This document shows positions 54,025-63,125 of a stretch of 64,000 nt of DNA, in pieces. The stretch spans positions 3,106,001-3,170,000 of the forward strand of contig NZ_CP047242.1 in assembly GCF_009856605.1 (NCBI RefSeq), in the 5' to 3' direction. A program made the position numbers and the translations under genes. The notes below the pieces were generated by a model. The model was given only the letters and a program-made list of their open reading frames with translations, did not search any database and was not told where the DNA came from. The stretch's first letter is position 1; each line of letters begins with the position of its first letter. Source of the DNA: Trichormus variabilis 0441 (GTDB lineage: Bacteria; Cyanobacteriota; Cyanobacteriia; Cyanobacteriales; Nostocaceae).

Positions 54025-55161
54025 ACAATTAATGACAATTTGTAGTTGCTGTCGTTCTTGAGAGATAGAATAATTGGTGAGGATGCGATCGCGTGCTGCT
54101 TGTTGAATGGAATTTTTCTCTCCTGCGGGCATTTCCAAACACTCCAACACCGCCTCACCTAACTTATGGAGATGAGAACGAGGCAGTAAAAAGCCATTTT
54201 CACCATGTAAAATCACCTCTGGAATACCACCTGCATCACTGGCGATACAACAGCAACCGCAAGCCATCGCTTCTAACAGTGCATTGGGCATACCTTCCCA
54301 CAAGGAAGGCTGGAGGTAAACATCGCATAACTGTAGATAGGCTGCAACTGCTTGTGCATCAGCCAAATGTCCGGTAACAATCACCCTTTGGGCATCTTCT
54401 GGCTGCTGACTGGCATATAATTGCAACACCGATTCTTGAGAAGTCCTCACTTCACCAATAATTAACAGACAAGCCGGACGCTGTTGGCGGACTGTTGTTA
54501 AGGCATTGAGGAGAAACTGTTGTCCTTTTTTTTCCCGCAATTCTCCACAAAATCCTAAAACCACTTCATCGGGGGCAATTCCTAAAGTGGCCCGCAGATT
54601 AGTTTCCGCCAATGGTGCAAAAATATCTGTGTCCACGGCATTTTTCAACACCAAAACATCATCTCTTCCACTCAATAGCTGAATTTTCCGCGCCATATCC
54701 GCACTCACGGCGGTGATTACTTTGGCGTGTTGCAGTGTCCATTGCAACCGGGCAAAATCTCCAGGGGGAAACATTTCCCGGTCAATATCGTTACCACGGG
54801 CGCTAACTGTACTGGCTATTCCTTGCAAGGCAGCAAACCAAGTAGCTAAGAAACCGCTAGGAAATAAGTAATGTCCCCAAACTCCATCGTAGGCGCGAGT
54901 TTGATGCAGCCACTCTAAAAAATTGAGGGTGTGGGGCATTGTCATATCCCAATGGCGATATAAGCCGATACGATAGACGCGGGGTTGTGCATCTAAAGAT
55001 GTGGGTGGTGAGACTTCCCCTGGTTGCAAGTAACGACTCCAACTGACAACATCAACTTCTACGCCTAATTGGGACAGTGTTGTTACTAGCCGTGTGGCAC
55101 TAGTCGCCAAACCGCCTAAGTCTGGGGCAAATCTTTCTGTAATGAATAAAAGACGTGTCAT
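54007..55161 (-). CDS. Glycosyltransferase family 4
   Basis: A 384-residue GT4 protein. N-terminal LFITERFAPDLGGLATSATR; central RGNDIDREMFPPGDFARLQW; C-terminal LGFCGELREKKGQQFLLNAL and WEGMPNALLEAMACGCCCIA with the conserved Glu. It overlaps the neighbouring GT4 at its 3' end. Five bases separate its start from the aldo/keto reductase stop, so it is probably the second gene of that unit. The two transferases may build one glycan. Confidence 0.82.
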   Translation of the reverse strand: MTRLLFITERFAPDLGGLATSATRLVTTLSQLGVEVDVVSWSRYLQPGEVSPPTSLDAQPRVYRIGLYRHWDMTMPHTLNFLEWLHQTRAYDGVWGHYLFPSGFLATWFAALQGIASTVSARGNDIDREMFPPGDFARLQWTLQHAKVITAVSADMARKIQLLSGRDDVLVLKNAVDTDIFAPLAETNLRATLGIAPDEVVLGFCGELREKKGQQFLLNALTTVRQQRPACLLIIGEVRTSQESVLQLYASQQPEDAQRVIVTGHLADAQAVAAYLQLCDVYLQPSLWEGMPNALLEAMACGCCCIASDAGGIPEVILHGENGFLLPRSHLHKLGEAVLECLEMPAGEKNSIQQAARDRILTNYSISQERQQLQIVINCLVNSQ

Positions 55162-55166
55162 GGTTA

Positions 55167-56186
55167 CTATCGGCGATATTCGTCACCGCAATCACCGATT
55201 AATTGGTACAAATCTCGTGATTGACTGGAGATTGTGTTGATGACATTACTATCTTCTGCGTCTAAAGTAAAACTAAATACTTTGGCGTTATCTGCAATGT
55301 GTTCAGATATGCCTAGTCTGGCACCAACTATCACACCACCAACGGCTGGTTTATCTAATATGTAGCGTGTTGCCACATTCGCAATGCTGACTCCATGCTT
55401 ATCAGCGATTTGCTTGAGGGTAGACAGCAACTCTTGAAACAAGTGCCAACCACCCCAAGCATCAACCATATTTTTGTACTTACGTAAGCTAGTTGTACCC
55501 AAATCAAAACCGCGTGGTTCTGGTTTACCAATATATTTTTCCGATAATAAACCGCCGCACAATGTACCATAGGTGAAAAGTTTGATGTCATGCTGTTGAC
55601 AAAATTTCACCATATTCACTTCAGGACGGCGGTCAACTAAAGAAAACTGCACTTGGTTAGAAACAATTTTAATGCCAGCTTCGGTAATAATTTGCAAATG
55701 TTCTGTGTCAAAATTAGTCAAAGCTAAATGCTTAATTTTGCCCTCAGTTTGTAGTTCTGCCATATATTTGAGGGCATCTAAATAATTTTTATCTTGATAG
55801 TCCCACCAGTGGAACTGCATCAAATCTAATGACTCTACATCCATTCTGCGGCGGGAGATATCTATATTTTCCTCAACCAGTTTTTTGGTCATTCTCCCAG
55901 GACGAGGAACCCATTTCGTGAATGCTTGAATATTAGCTAATGCTTCTTTGCCACGGTTAGCCACTAACTGACGACGAAATTCACCAATAAAGTCTTCCGC
56001 CGGGCCATAATGGTCTGCTAAATCCCAAGTAGTAAAGCCTGCATCCACATACTGGAACATAGTTTTAATAGCAGCTGGGGCATTAATTTTCCCATGTCCG
56101 CCGGATACTTGCCACATTCCATTTAATATGCGGCAAATATTTAAATCAGAGGTAAATTGCAACCGACTGTCTGCTGATAGTGCCAT
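55167..56186 (-). CDS. Aldo/keto reductase
   Basis: A 339-residue NADPH-type oxidoreductase. The catalytic tetrad is present: Asp55 and Tyr60 in WDLADHYG, Lys91 in FTKWVP and His126 in LMQFHWWDY. It is in the AKR family; the best match by eye is cyanobacterial/plant aldo-keto proteins without known substrates. It is upstream of the GT4 gene and 26 bp from the cytochrome gene, so three genes (cytochrome, AKR, GT4) share one strand. Confidence 0.85.
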   Translation of the reverse strand: MALSADSRLQFTSDLNICRILNGMWQVSGGHGKINAPAAIKTMFQYVDAGFTTWDLADHYGPAEDFIGEFRRQLVANRGKEALANIQAFTKWVPRPGRMTKKLVEENIDISRRRMDVESLDLMQFHWWDYQDKNYLDALKYMAELQTEGKIKHLALTNFDTEHLQIITEAGIKIVSNQVQFSLVDRRPEVNMVKFCQQHDIKLFTYGTLCGGLLSEKYIGKPEPRGFDLGTTSLRKYKNMVDAWGGWHLFQELLSTLKQIADKHGVSIANVATRYILDKPAVGGVIVGARLGISEHIADNAKVFSFTLDAEDSNVINTISSQSRDLYQLIGDCGDEYRR

Positions 56187-56212
56187 TTTTGTGAATGTTG
56201 AATTCTGAATTA

Positions 56213-56548
56213 CTAACGCCAGCCTTTCTCTGCTTGTTCTAGAACATAAGCAGCCACGTTTTGAATCTCTTGTTCGCTGAGACGGTCTTTATAGGCTGAC
56301 ATATTATTTTTACCATTAGTGACGATCGCTGCAACAGCTTCTAGGGAATCCATCCCATATTTTTTCAGCGCCTTCTTTTGCAAGTTCTTACCACGGCGGA
56401 TGATATTACTACCATTGATATGACAGCCTGCACAATGAACACTAAATATTTGTTCGCCATTCGCTGTGTCTACTGCACTTGCCGGCGAAGTCAATGTACT
56501 TATCAAAAATAAAAGGGTTATCAACACTAATTTAATCAAATGCCGCAC
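56213..56548 (-). CDS. Small c-type cytochrome (c6-like)
   Basis: A 111-residue lumenal/periplasmic cytochrome. The signal peptide is residues 1-25 (ending ASA), and the heme motif is C39-A-G-C42-H43. Met83 in NGKNNMSAYKDR is the second axial ligand. The layout matches cytochrome c6, but the sequence around the ligands is not the standard c6 (MPAF) and a K-rich insert IRRGKNLQKKALKKYG (50-65) is unusual. It may be a c6B/c6C-type low-potential variant. It is 26 bp upstream of the reductase gene. Confidence 0.85.
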   Translation of the reverse strand: MRHLIKLVLITLLFLISTLTSPASAVDTANGEQIFSVHCAGCHINGSNIIRRGKNLQKKALKKYGMDSLEAVAAIVTNGKNNMSAYKDRLSEQEIQNVAAYVLEQAEKGWR

Positions 56549-56988
56549 TACAATTCTCCTGTAATAATTTAATTTTTAACTTCCATGAAAAGTTCTTAAT
56601 TCATAGACCGGAATTGATAATAAATAGAGATTTCTTCTCAATTAACAATTACCTGTTACCAACTACCAAATCTATAGACTATGTTTACATAACCATAGGA
56701 CTAGTATTTGATTTCTGAAATATATGTAGTTTTGGTGGGCAATGCCCACCCTACAGATACTTATGTTTTTATGGGCAAGCGCAGGCTATGCCAACAATAG
56801 TCAAATCAGATTCCTATAGTCACATACTCATCATCCCATAGATGGATAACAAGTTATACATGACCTACTTTAGTATGGATATTCTAATTTTATGTCTCTA
56901 GGAAGTACCGCAAATATGATGACTAAACCACAATGTAGAAGGAAGACTATCTACAAAAATTTTATCCAAATTATCTAAATCACAAGAG
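56549..56988. other. Intergenic with MITE-like element
   Basis: A 440 bp gap between divergent genes. The element is at 56695-56817 (listed separately). Elsewhere it is AT-rich with no ORF. Confidence 0.5.
56695..56817. repeat. MITE-like 123 bp element
   Basis: Ends ATAGGA (56695-56700) and TCCTAT (56812-56817) are inverted, and the adjacent GTATTTGATTT resembles the complement of AAATCAGA at the other end. The core is a perfect palindrome GGTGGGCAATGCCCACC. The pieces GGAATCxGATTTGAT and GGTGGGCAATGCC recur at 41190-41255. Confidence 0.5.
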
Positions 56989-57795
56989 TTGAAAATGGCT
57001 AATAATATCAAACAACAAATTCAAGCAGACTTACAGCAAGCAAAAGCAACTGGACAGCTAAAAAGCGAAAGAATTAGAGAAATTGTCAAAACCGCAGTTT
57101 CTCAAGTCGCCTCTGAGTTCAAGGAGGGTTCTAGTGAAATTCGTTCTTTAGTTAAAGATGCAGTTTCTACCGTAATTGAAAATCTGCAAGACAAAGGTAC
57201 AGAAATTAAGGAGGAAGTTACAGCTTCAATTGAAGGAGCCATCGAGGGTGTTAATACTAAAAGACATGCGGCAATAGTTAGAAGTCAGTCAGAGTTGCAA
57301 AGGTTACAAGCGCAAATTGATGGTGAAGAAGAAAAAATTCAGCAAGAAGTTGATGGCATCTTAGCAGAAATAGCGGAGAATGGTCAGCAAGAAACTGCTA
57401 GCAGGAGAACTGTAATTGACTCCGCTATCGATAGTATCAAAAATAGTGAAGAAGTTTCCCTATTACAAAAGCGTTACGCGCAATTACAGGCGCAACTATC
57501 AATAGTTAGGGCTAATTTAGCGGCTCGTTATGGTGGACGCTCAGAAGAAGTCAAAAATTATCTGGATGAAGCCAAAACCTGGTATGAACAGGCTCGTCCC
57601 CAAGCTGAGGCTCTGGCTACTCAGGTAGAGGAGAAGCGATCGCAAATAGATAGTAAACTAGGAGAAGCTGGTACATCCCTAGCGAGAAAAGAGCGTCAAA
57701 TCAAACAAACTTTGAGGGAACTGTTATTAGCAACGGCCGATTTGTTCAAAGATAAGGAACATCCAGAGCAAGAGAAAGAAGTTACGCGTAAGTAA
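56989..57795 (+). CDS. Coiled-coil protein, unknown
   Basis: A 268-residue, largely helical protein. It has K/Q/E-rich heptads, especially at about 85-125 (SQSELQRLQAQIDGEEEKIQ) and 155-245 (LLQKRYAQLQAQLSIVRANL). It has no signal peptide or membrane segment. Similar proteins in cyanobacteria are of unknown function (sometimes annotated as histidine kinase-like, wrongly). The ATG at 56995 could also be used, two codons later. A strong terminator follows. Confidence 0.65.
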   Translation: MKMANNIKQQIQADLQQAKATGQLKSERIREIVKTAVSQVASEFKEGSSEIRSLVKDAVSTVIENLQDKGTEIKEEVTASIEGAIEGVNTKRHAAIVRSQSELQRLQAQIDGEEEKIQQEVDGILAEIAENGQQETASRRTVIDSAIDSIKNSEEVSLLQKRYAQLQAQLSIVRANLAARYGGRSEEVKNYLDEAKTWYEQARPQAEALATQVEEKRSQIDSKLGEAGTSLARKERQIKQTLRELLLATADLFKDKEHPEQEKEVTRK

Positions 57796-57808
57796 TCGGA
57801 TAGATGAA

Positions 57809-57845
57809 AAATAGCCCAGGCTTATCAGATAAGTCTGGGCTATTT
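57809..57845 (+). terminator. Strong terminator
   Basis: A 16 bp stem with one G-T wobble (57809-57824 with 57830-57845) and a 5 nt loop, then TTAAATTTTG. It ends the coiled-coil gene. Confidence 0.85.
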
Positions 57846-57992
57846 AAATTTTGGAGAATAATTATAGTTGTTGACTGTTGACAGACTTGAGAGCTTTTTA
57901 TCGTAAATAAAAGGGTTTAAGACCCCTCTCTTACAAAGTTCTGATCGCCGGAAGCCGGCGCTCAGACTTTGCGCTACGTCTATACGTAGTAT

Positions 57993-58069
57993 CATTTTCA
58001 GGCGGGGTTTAAATTCCCGTCTGAAAATGTCTTTAATTTTGAATTTTGAATTTTGAATTTTGAATTTTG
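57993..58069. repeat. Hairpin plus AATTTTG x5 repeat
   Basis: A 14 bp stem (57993-58006 with 58016-58029, one wobble) precedes five AATTTTG heptamers (58035-58069). The same heptamer stands before tsaC at 8414-8441. The gap 57846-58187 has no gene. Confidence 0.8.
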
Positions 58070-58187
58070 AATTGTTAATGTCAGGGTTGTATCTTATCTT
58101 GATGCCCTAATTTAGCTACGGCTATATATAAAAATAGGCGGGAATTCCCCGACCTATCTAATTCAAAAAGGTGACATCTAACTTCAA

Positions 58188-58364
58188 TCAATAATTAAAC
58201 TGTTCTTCATGTTTAGCGATTACCCAAACAGCATGAATGCTACCGGGTAGCCAACCTAAAAGAGTTAGCAAAATATTAATTACCAAAGTTGGTCCGACAC
58301 CGACTGTCAAGAACACACCTACAGGAGGTAATAGTAAACCGAGAAGAAGACGAAGTAATTTCAT
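58188..58364 (-). CDS. Pmp3/YqaE family small membrane protein
   Basis: A 58-residue protein with two helices: LLRLLLGLLLPPVGVFLTVG and LVINILLTLLGWLPGSIHAV. This is the Pmp3/YqaE/proteolipid (UPF0057) pattern, linked to salt and membrane potential stress in other organisms. A TTG at 58385 would extend the N-terminus, but the ATG at 58364 gives the family length. It is the first of two small membrane protein genes here, 77 bp downstream of the holin-like gene. Confidence 0.9.
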   Translation of the reverse strand: MKLLRLLLGLLLPPVGVFLTVGVGPTLVINILLTLLGWLPGSIHAVWVIAKHEEQFNY

Positions 58365-58441
58365 GGGATTGTTGCTACCTTTCAAATTTTATTTACTTAC
58401 ATTGTCGGAAATTAAGTGAATTCCTAACTCCATCTGAGGAA

Positions 58442-58852
58442 TCATCTAGATGACAATTCACCTTCAGAAGGTAATTCTGGTTGAGTTTTTTGGTTTCCAG
58501 CTAAAAGATTCTTCTCAACAAAATAGTTGTTGATGAAAGTGCTAGCGAAAGAAAGGACAACCGGCCCAAGGATAAAAGCAAGAATGCCATGAACGCTAAA
58601 CCCAGGAACCAAAGCTGCTGCTAATGAAAAACACAAACCGTTAACAACTAGAGAAAATGCACCAAAGGTTAAGAAGTTAAGCGGTAACGATAGAGTTGAT
58701 AGAACTGGTCTAACTGAGCCATTAACTAAGCCAATTACAACAGCAGCAATTATCGCCGCAGGAAAATTAGCAATATTAACACCAGGAACTACTAAATCAA
58801 CAATTAATAGACTGAGTGCTGTAGCTAGAGCGGTTAAAAACATTCCCAACAT
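58442..58852 (-). CDS. YvlD/phage holin family 4-like membrane protein
   Basis: A 136-residue integral membrane protein with four hydrophobic helices and the family pattern VNGSVRPVLSTLSLPLNFLT and FGAFSLVVNGLCF. The family (COG1950, PF04020) is often called phage holin family, but it is a general bacterial membrane protein. No phage genes surround it. The tail EKNLLAGNQKTQPELPSEGE is soluble. It is upstream of the Pmp3 gene, and the two may be co-transcribed. Confidence 0.85.
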   Translation of the reverse strand: MLGMFLTALATALSLLIVDLVVPGVNIANFPAAIIAAVVIGLVNGSVRPVLSTLSLPLNFLTFGAFSLVVNGLCFSLAAALVPGFSVHGILAFILGPVVLSFASTFINNYFVEKNLLAGNQKTQPELPSEGELSSR

Positions 58853-59119
58853 TTTTTTACCTAAAATTCAGTAATAGATTATTTGTTTTTGCTATTACTA
58901 TCTTGAATATTTCAATAGGTAAAAGCATCTCTAACAAGATAGATTGCCTTTCTACCATCTGGAGTATTTTCGGAAAAATCAGATAAAATCACTCAAAAAT
59001 CAGGAAATCCTTGCTTACTGTGAAATTACTCAGATTCAAAATGAGATTCTTCTGATTTCCCTGCATCAGATTGATATTGACATACTCCCCCAAATTTAAT
59101 TAATTGGAGGCTTTACGCA

Positions 59120-59440
59120 TCAAGGTTGGTAAAGTGAGGAATTATACAAAACTTGCTCTTGATGAGTTTCTAAAGTGCAATCTGATAAGGGATAAGTAAC
59201 GCAGGTGACAACGTAGCCTTGCTGAATTTCATCAGGACGCAAAAATTGTTGCTCACTTTGGTCAACTTCACCACTAATAAGTTTGGCAACACAAGCAGAA
59301 CAGTCTCCCTGTTTGCATCCCGATGGTAAGCGAATACCAGCCTCTGCGGCTATATCCAGAATATATTGATCGTCTGGTACTGAGATAATGCAATCTAATG
59401 CGATCGCACTATTTATAAGTCGGACTTGATAAACTGTCAT
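59120..59440 (-). CDS. 2Fe-2S ferredoxin (plant type)
   Basis: A 106-residue ferredoxin with cluster ligands C42, C47 and C50 in SGCKQGDCSACVAKL and C80 in VVTCVTYP. The spacing C-x4-C-x2-C and the final Cys fit the [2Fe-2S] plant/cyanobacterial ferredoxin family. The overall sequence is not that of the main PetF, so it is a secondary ferredoxin with an unknown partner. It is next to tex, and the stop of tex is near its ATG. Confidence 0.9.
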   Translation of the reverse strand: MTVYQVRLINSAIALDCIISVPDDQYILDIAAEAGIRLPSGCKQGDCSACVAKLISGEVDQSEQQFLRPDEIQQGYVVTCVTYPLSDCTLETHQEQVLYNSSLYQP

Positions 59441-59454
59441 CTGCCAAAAGTAAT

Positions 59455-61614
59455 CTATTGCTTCACTGCTTTCATCGACAAACTAATTCTTTTCAATTTG
59501 GCGTTGACTTCCAGCACTCTCACCTTAACCACTTGTCCCACCTTGACAACTTTCTTGGGGTCATCAACAAATCTATCAGTCAGTTGAGAGATATGCACCA
59601 AACCATCTTGATGAACACCAATATCGACGAACGCACCAAAGTTAGCAACATTGGTGACAATCCCTTCCAATTCCATCCCTTCTTGCAAGTCGGTGATTTC
59701 TTTAATCCCTTCCTTGAAGGTGGCGTACTTAAATTCTGCACGGGGGTCTCTCCCCGGTTTTTCTAATTCGCTGAGAATGTCCCGCAGTGTCGGTTCACCA
59801 ACTGTATCGGTGACATATTTCTTCAAGTTGGCTTTTTTGAGTTTTTCGGCAATTTGTGTTACCTGATTTAAAGTTACACTTAAGTCAGAGGCGATCGCTT
59901 CCACTACTGCATAACTTTCTGGATGCACTGCTGTATTATCCAAAGGGTTATCACCGCCACGAATCCTTAGGAACCCCGCCGCCTGTTCAAAAGCTTTCGG
60001 CCCCAACTTGGGAACCTTCAAAAGTTGGCGACGATTTTTAAAAGCTCCATACTGGTTACGGTAAGCCACAATATTATTAGCGACTGCTGGTGTAATTCCC
60101 GAAACAAAAGTTAACAGTTCCTTAGAAGCGGTATTTAAATCTACACCCACGTAGTTAACGCAGCTTTCTACAGTCTCATCTAACTTCTTCTTCAACAATT
60201 TCTGATCAACATCATGCTGGTATTGTCCCACACCAATCGATTTCGGATCTATTTTCACCAATTCCGCTAACGGGTCTTGCAAACGCCGACCAATACTAAT
60301 TGCACCCCGCACCGTCACATCTAAATCAGGAAACTCTTCCAGTGCGACTTTGCTAGCAGAATATATAGATGCACCAGATTCATTGACCATCACCTTGGTA
60401 GGTTTACGGTCTAGTGTTTGTAATACCTGCATGACAAACTCATCTGTTTCCCGTGATGCTGTACCATTACCAATGGCTATTAACTCAATTTTGTATTTTT
60501 CAATCAGATTTTTGAGAATTTGAGCCGCTTTTGTCCGTTGTTCCGCAGCTTGGTGAGGAAATACCGCTTGATATTCCAGAAATTTCCCAGTTTGGTCAAT
60601 AATTGCCACTTTACAGCCAGTTCTAAACCCAGGGTCAATAGCCATAGTTGGTTTCATTCCCGCCGGCGCAGATAGCAACAATTCACGCAAATTGATTTCA
60701 AATGTCCGAATAGACTCAATATCCGCATAGGTTTTCTTATCAGCAATGACTTCACTGATAAGGGAATTTTTCATCAAACGGTTGAACGCATCTTTCAGCA
60801 TCGCTTGATAGAAATCCCGAATTCCCTGCACTTTTGTTTTAATTTCTTGAGATTCTAAGTAAGAAAGAACCCAATCTTCTGCAAATACCACATCAAAGCT
60901 TAATATTCCCTCAGTTTCACCCCGACACAACGCCAGCAAATTGTGGGGGGCAATATTTTTCACATTAATTTGATAGTTGCGGTACATTTCAAACTTGGTT
61001 GTACCTTCCGGGTAATCATCTTTAATACGAGAAACAAACACCCCATCTTCTAAGAGATAATCTCGAATATAGGCACGTAAATCAGCCTTTTCTGCCACTT
61101 CCTCCGCTAAAATATCAGCCGCACCTTTTAGTGCTTCATCGGCGCTGGTGACTCCCTGAGTTTCAGAAATATATCTTGCTGCTTCTTCCGATAATGATGC
61201 AGAAACGGGGTTTTTAGTATTTAAAGACTTAATGAAATCCGCTAAAGGTTGTAATCCCTTCTCTCTAGCAATAGTGGCGCGAGTCCGGCGCTTAGGACGA
61301 TAGGGTAAGTATAAATCCTCAAGTTCAGTTTTTTGTAAACAAGAGACGATTTTCTCTTGTAGTTCATCCGTCAGTTTATTCTGTTCGGTAATAGCTTTCA
61401 AAATTACCGACTTTCTTTCTTCTAATTCCGTTAAGTAAGTATACCTATCAGCTAAATCACGCAACTGCACCTCATTCATTTCACCAGTGCGTTCTTTGCG
61501 ATAACGGGAAATAAAAGGAATAGTCGCACCCTCCGCCAAAAGTTCCAGCGCATTTTGCACCTGAAAGGGTTTGAGTTCTAGTTCAGTTGCCAGTAGTTGA
61601 GGAATGTTCAGCAT
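59455..61614 (-). CDS. tex: Tex family RNA-binding protein
   Basis: Tex is a conserved nucleic-acid-binding protein implicated in transcription and stress tolerance. The 719-residue protein has the N-terminal Tex helices, the YqgF-like RNase H fold (AIDPGFRTGCKVAIIDQTGK), helix-hairpin-helix motifs (LNTASKELLTFVSGITPAVA then NRRQLLKVPKLGPKAFEQAA) and a C-terminal S1 domain (EGIVTNVANFGAFVDIGVHQ, near 645-715). The length and order are normal. It ends 14 bp from the ferredoxin start, so the two may form a unit. Confidence 0.96.
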   Translation of the reverse strand: MLNIPQLLATELELKPFQVQNALELLAEGATIPFISRYRKERTGEMNEVQLRDLADRYTYLTELEERKSVILKAITEQNKLTDELQEKIVSCLQKTELEDLYLPYRPKRRTRATIAREKGLQPLADFIKSLNTKNPVSASLSEEAARYISETQGVTSADEALKGAADILAEEVAEKADLRAYIRDYLLEDGVFVSRIKDDYPEGTTKFEMYRNYQINVKNIAPHNLLALCRGETEGILSFDVVFAEDWVLSYLESQEIKTKVQGIRDFYQAMLKDAFNRLMKNSLISEVIADKKTYADIESIRTFEINLRELLLSAPAGMKPTMAIDPGFRTGCKVAIIDQTGKFLEYQAVFPHQAAEQRTKAAQILKNLIEKYKIELIAIGNGTASRETDEFVMQVLQTLDRKPTKVMVNESGASIYSASKVALEEFPDLDVTVRGAISIGRRLQDPLAELVKIDPKSIGVGQYQHDVDQKLLKKKLDETVESCVNYVGVDLNTASKELLTFVSGITPAVANNIVAYRNQYGAFKNRRQLLKVPKLGPKAFEQAAGFLRIRGGDNPLDNTAVHPESYAVVEAIASDLSVTLNQVTQIAEKLKKANLKKYVTDTVGEPTLRDILSELEKPGRDPRAEFKYATFKEGIKEITDLQEGMELEGIVTNVANFGAFVDIGVHQDGLVHISQLTDRFVDDPKKVVKVGQVVKVRVLEVNAKLKRISLSMKAVKQ

Positions 61615-61852
61615 CAGGTATTTGTATGTGAAAAATTTACTCCTAAAGGTACAATGCTAAATCTTTCTTTTAGGATTGGTAGTATGTATTAAGTTACTTT
61701 ACCAAATAGTTACGCAATATTGAGAAAAATACGGTAATTTTAAGTAAGATACTGTGACTCTACTTGCTACAATAAGAGATTACCCGATATATAAGAATAG
61801 CTCTCACTTAGCTTTAGTAAAAGTTTACATTTATGTGGGAAGGTAAGTAAAA

Positions 61853-62059
61853 ATGCCCATGTTTTTTTTGGTTCCCTTGCTGGCTGGTTTAGCAACTGGC
61901 TACATATCCCAAAAATGCCAAGATGAAGTAGCTTATATTATTAGTACATTTACGGTGCTGAGTTTGATTGTGAGCCTAGTCCTAGCACCTTGGCAAATAC
62001 AAACACTGCTGCTAATCGTAGTATTTGTTAGCACTAACAGATTTTTAAGCAGAAATTAG
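61853..62059 (+). CDS. Small membrane protein, unknown
   Basis: A 68-residue ORF with two hydrophobic segments: 2-20 (MFFLVPLLAGLATGYIS) and 30-62. A polar loop with SQKCQDEVAYI separates them. It has no named family that I recognise. The ATG at 61853 is preceded by GGGAAGGTAAGTAAAA, a reasonable Shine-Dalgarno. It is divergent from tex and followed by a repeat hairpin. Confidence 0.6.
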   Translation: MPMFFLVPLLAGLATGYISQKCQDEVAYIISTFTVLSLIVSLVLAPWQIQTLLLIVVFVSTNRFLSRN

Positions 62060-62492
62060 GGACTTCCAGATAAAAAAATATACAAGGGTGCGCCAGTGTG
62101 AGAAAACCTATCTGTACCAAGAACTTATTCATACTGACGCACCTTACTGACAATAAATTGGGAATAATTTATTTTTTTGTGTTCCCTTAGAGCATTTCTG
62201 AATAGAATTATGAATTTCAGGATTTGATGCTTCCAACTCATGCACTCCTTCCCTATGCGTTGTGAGTACATCCTTACCTATAATTACTGTTGAGTTATTT
62301 CACGGATAGTTTGACCATAAACACGCATCCTTTCACTATGAAAAGGAGGGGTTAATAGTTGACGTTGGCACAAGGGGCATGGAGGTTAGCGTCGGGAAAA
62401 GTTGTAAAATCTGAATTTATTAATTTAGGATTGTGAATTTGCAAGGTCACACAAAGCGGTATATTCAAGTATGGCAGGGTCGGAAGTAAGCA
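62060..62492. other. Intergenic before mcdA candidate
   Basis: A 433 bp gap. It starts with an imperfect hairpin (62083-62146, GGTGCGxCAGT ends). The rest is AT-rich, and no gene or clear promoter box was found. Confidence 0.5.
62083..62146. repeat. Imperfect inverted repeat, GGTGCGxCAGT ends
   Basis: AAGGGTGCGCCAGT pairs with ACTGACGCACCTT with two mismatches around a 35 bp loop. It may be a small dispersed element or the terminator of the small membrane protein gene. Confidence 0.5.
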
Positions 62493-63125
62493 GTGCCAAA
62501 AATCATCACTATTCTCAACGGTAAAGGGGGAGTCGGTAAAACGACTACCGCCATCAACTTAGCTGCTCAGTTTGCGAAGAAAAAAAAAGTTATTCTCATT
62601 GATACAGACATACAAGGTTCTGCCAGTTGGTGGTTTGGCCGAAATCAAAACGGTATGGGGTTTGATTTATCCCAAGAAACCAATCCTCAACTCTTAGGGC
62701 AGTTGCAAACAATAAAAGGTTACGATTTAGTAGTAGTAGATACGCCACCTGCGCTACACTCGGAAGCATTAGCTACAGTAGTAGCGATCGCAGACTATCT
62801 AGTTTTACCTACACCTCCATCAGCAATGGATTTGGCTGTATTAATTGAGACAGTCAAAGCGGCTGTAGTTCCGTCCGGGGTTCCCCATCGGGTGCTACTT
62901 ACAAAGGTTGACACTCGGAGTATAAATGAAGCAATAGAAGCACAAAATACTCTCCAAAGGTTAGGAATTCCCGTTTGTAAGGCTTTTATTCGGATATATA
63001 AAGCCCATGAAAGAGCAGCCTTGGACGGTGTAGCTATTGACCAATGGCGAGGCAAAAATGCTAGAGAAGCGGAATCAGACTACCATCGAGTGGCGGAAGA
63101 ATTACAGCGTGACTGGAGGAAATAA
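62493..63125 (+). CDS. mcdA: ParA-type ATPase, candidate McdA (type 2)
   Basis: A 210-residue ParA/MinD-family ATPase. The deviant Walker [12 protein letters not shown] (residues 9-19) has signature Lys11 and P-loop Lys16. The acidic residues D37 and D39 lie in [14 protein letters not shown], and VVVDTPP gives the Walker B. No plasmid or chromosome ParB follows. Instead the next gene overlaps by one base and codes for a coiled-coil protein. This fits type 2 McdA, the ParA that spaces carboxysomes on the nucleoid (family known from MacCready et al., from memory). GTG is the start; GGAAG precedes it. Confidence 0.65.
   Translation: MPKIITILNGKGGVGKTTTAINLAAQFAKKKKVILIDTDIQGSASWWFGRNQNGMGFDLSQETNPQLLGQLQTIKGYDLVVVDTPPALHSEALATVVAIADYLVLPTPPSAMDLAVLIETVKAAVVPSGVPHRVLLTKVDTRSINEAIEAQNTLQRLGIPVCKAFIRIYKAHERAALDGVAIDQWRGKNAREAESDYHRVAEELQRDWRK

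Noticed and set aside
58442..58852. Phage holin
   Set aside because: The family name is misleading; no phage genes lie nearby and the protein fits the general YvlD membrane family.
62493..63125. Plasmid or chromosome partition ParA
   Set aside because: No ParB with HTH or nuclease domain follows, no parS-like repeats were seen, and the partner has a McdB-like Trp end. The alternative is kept as a caveat.
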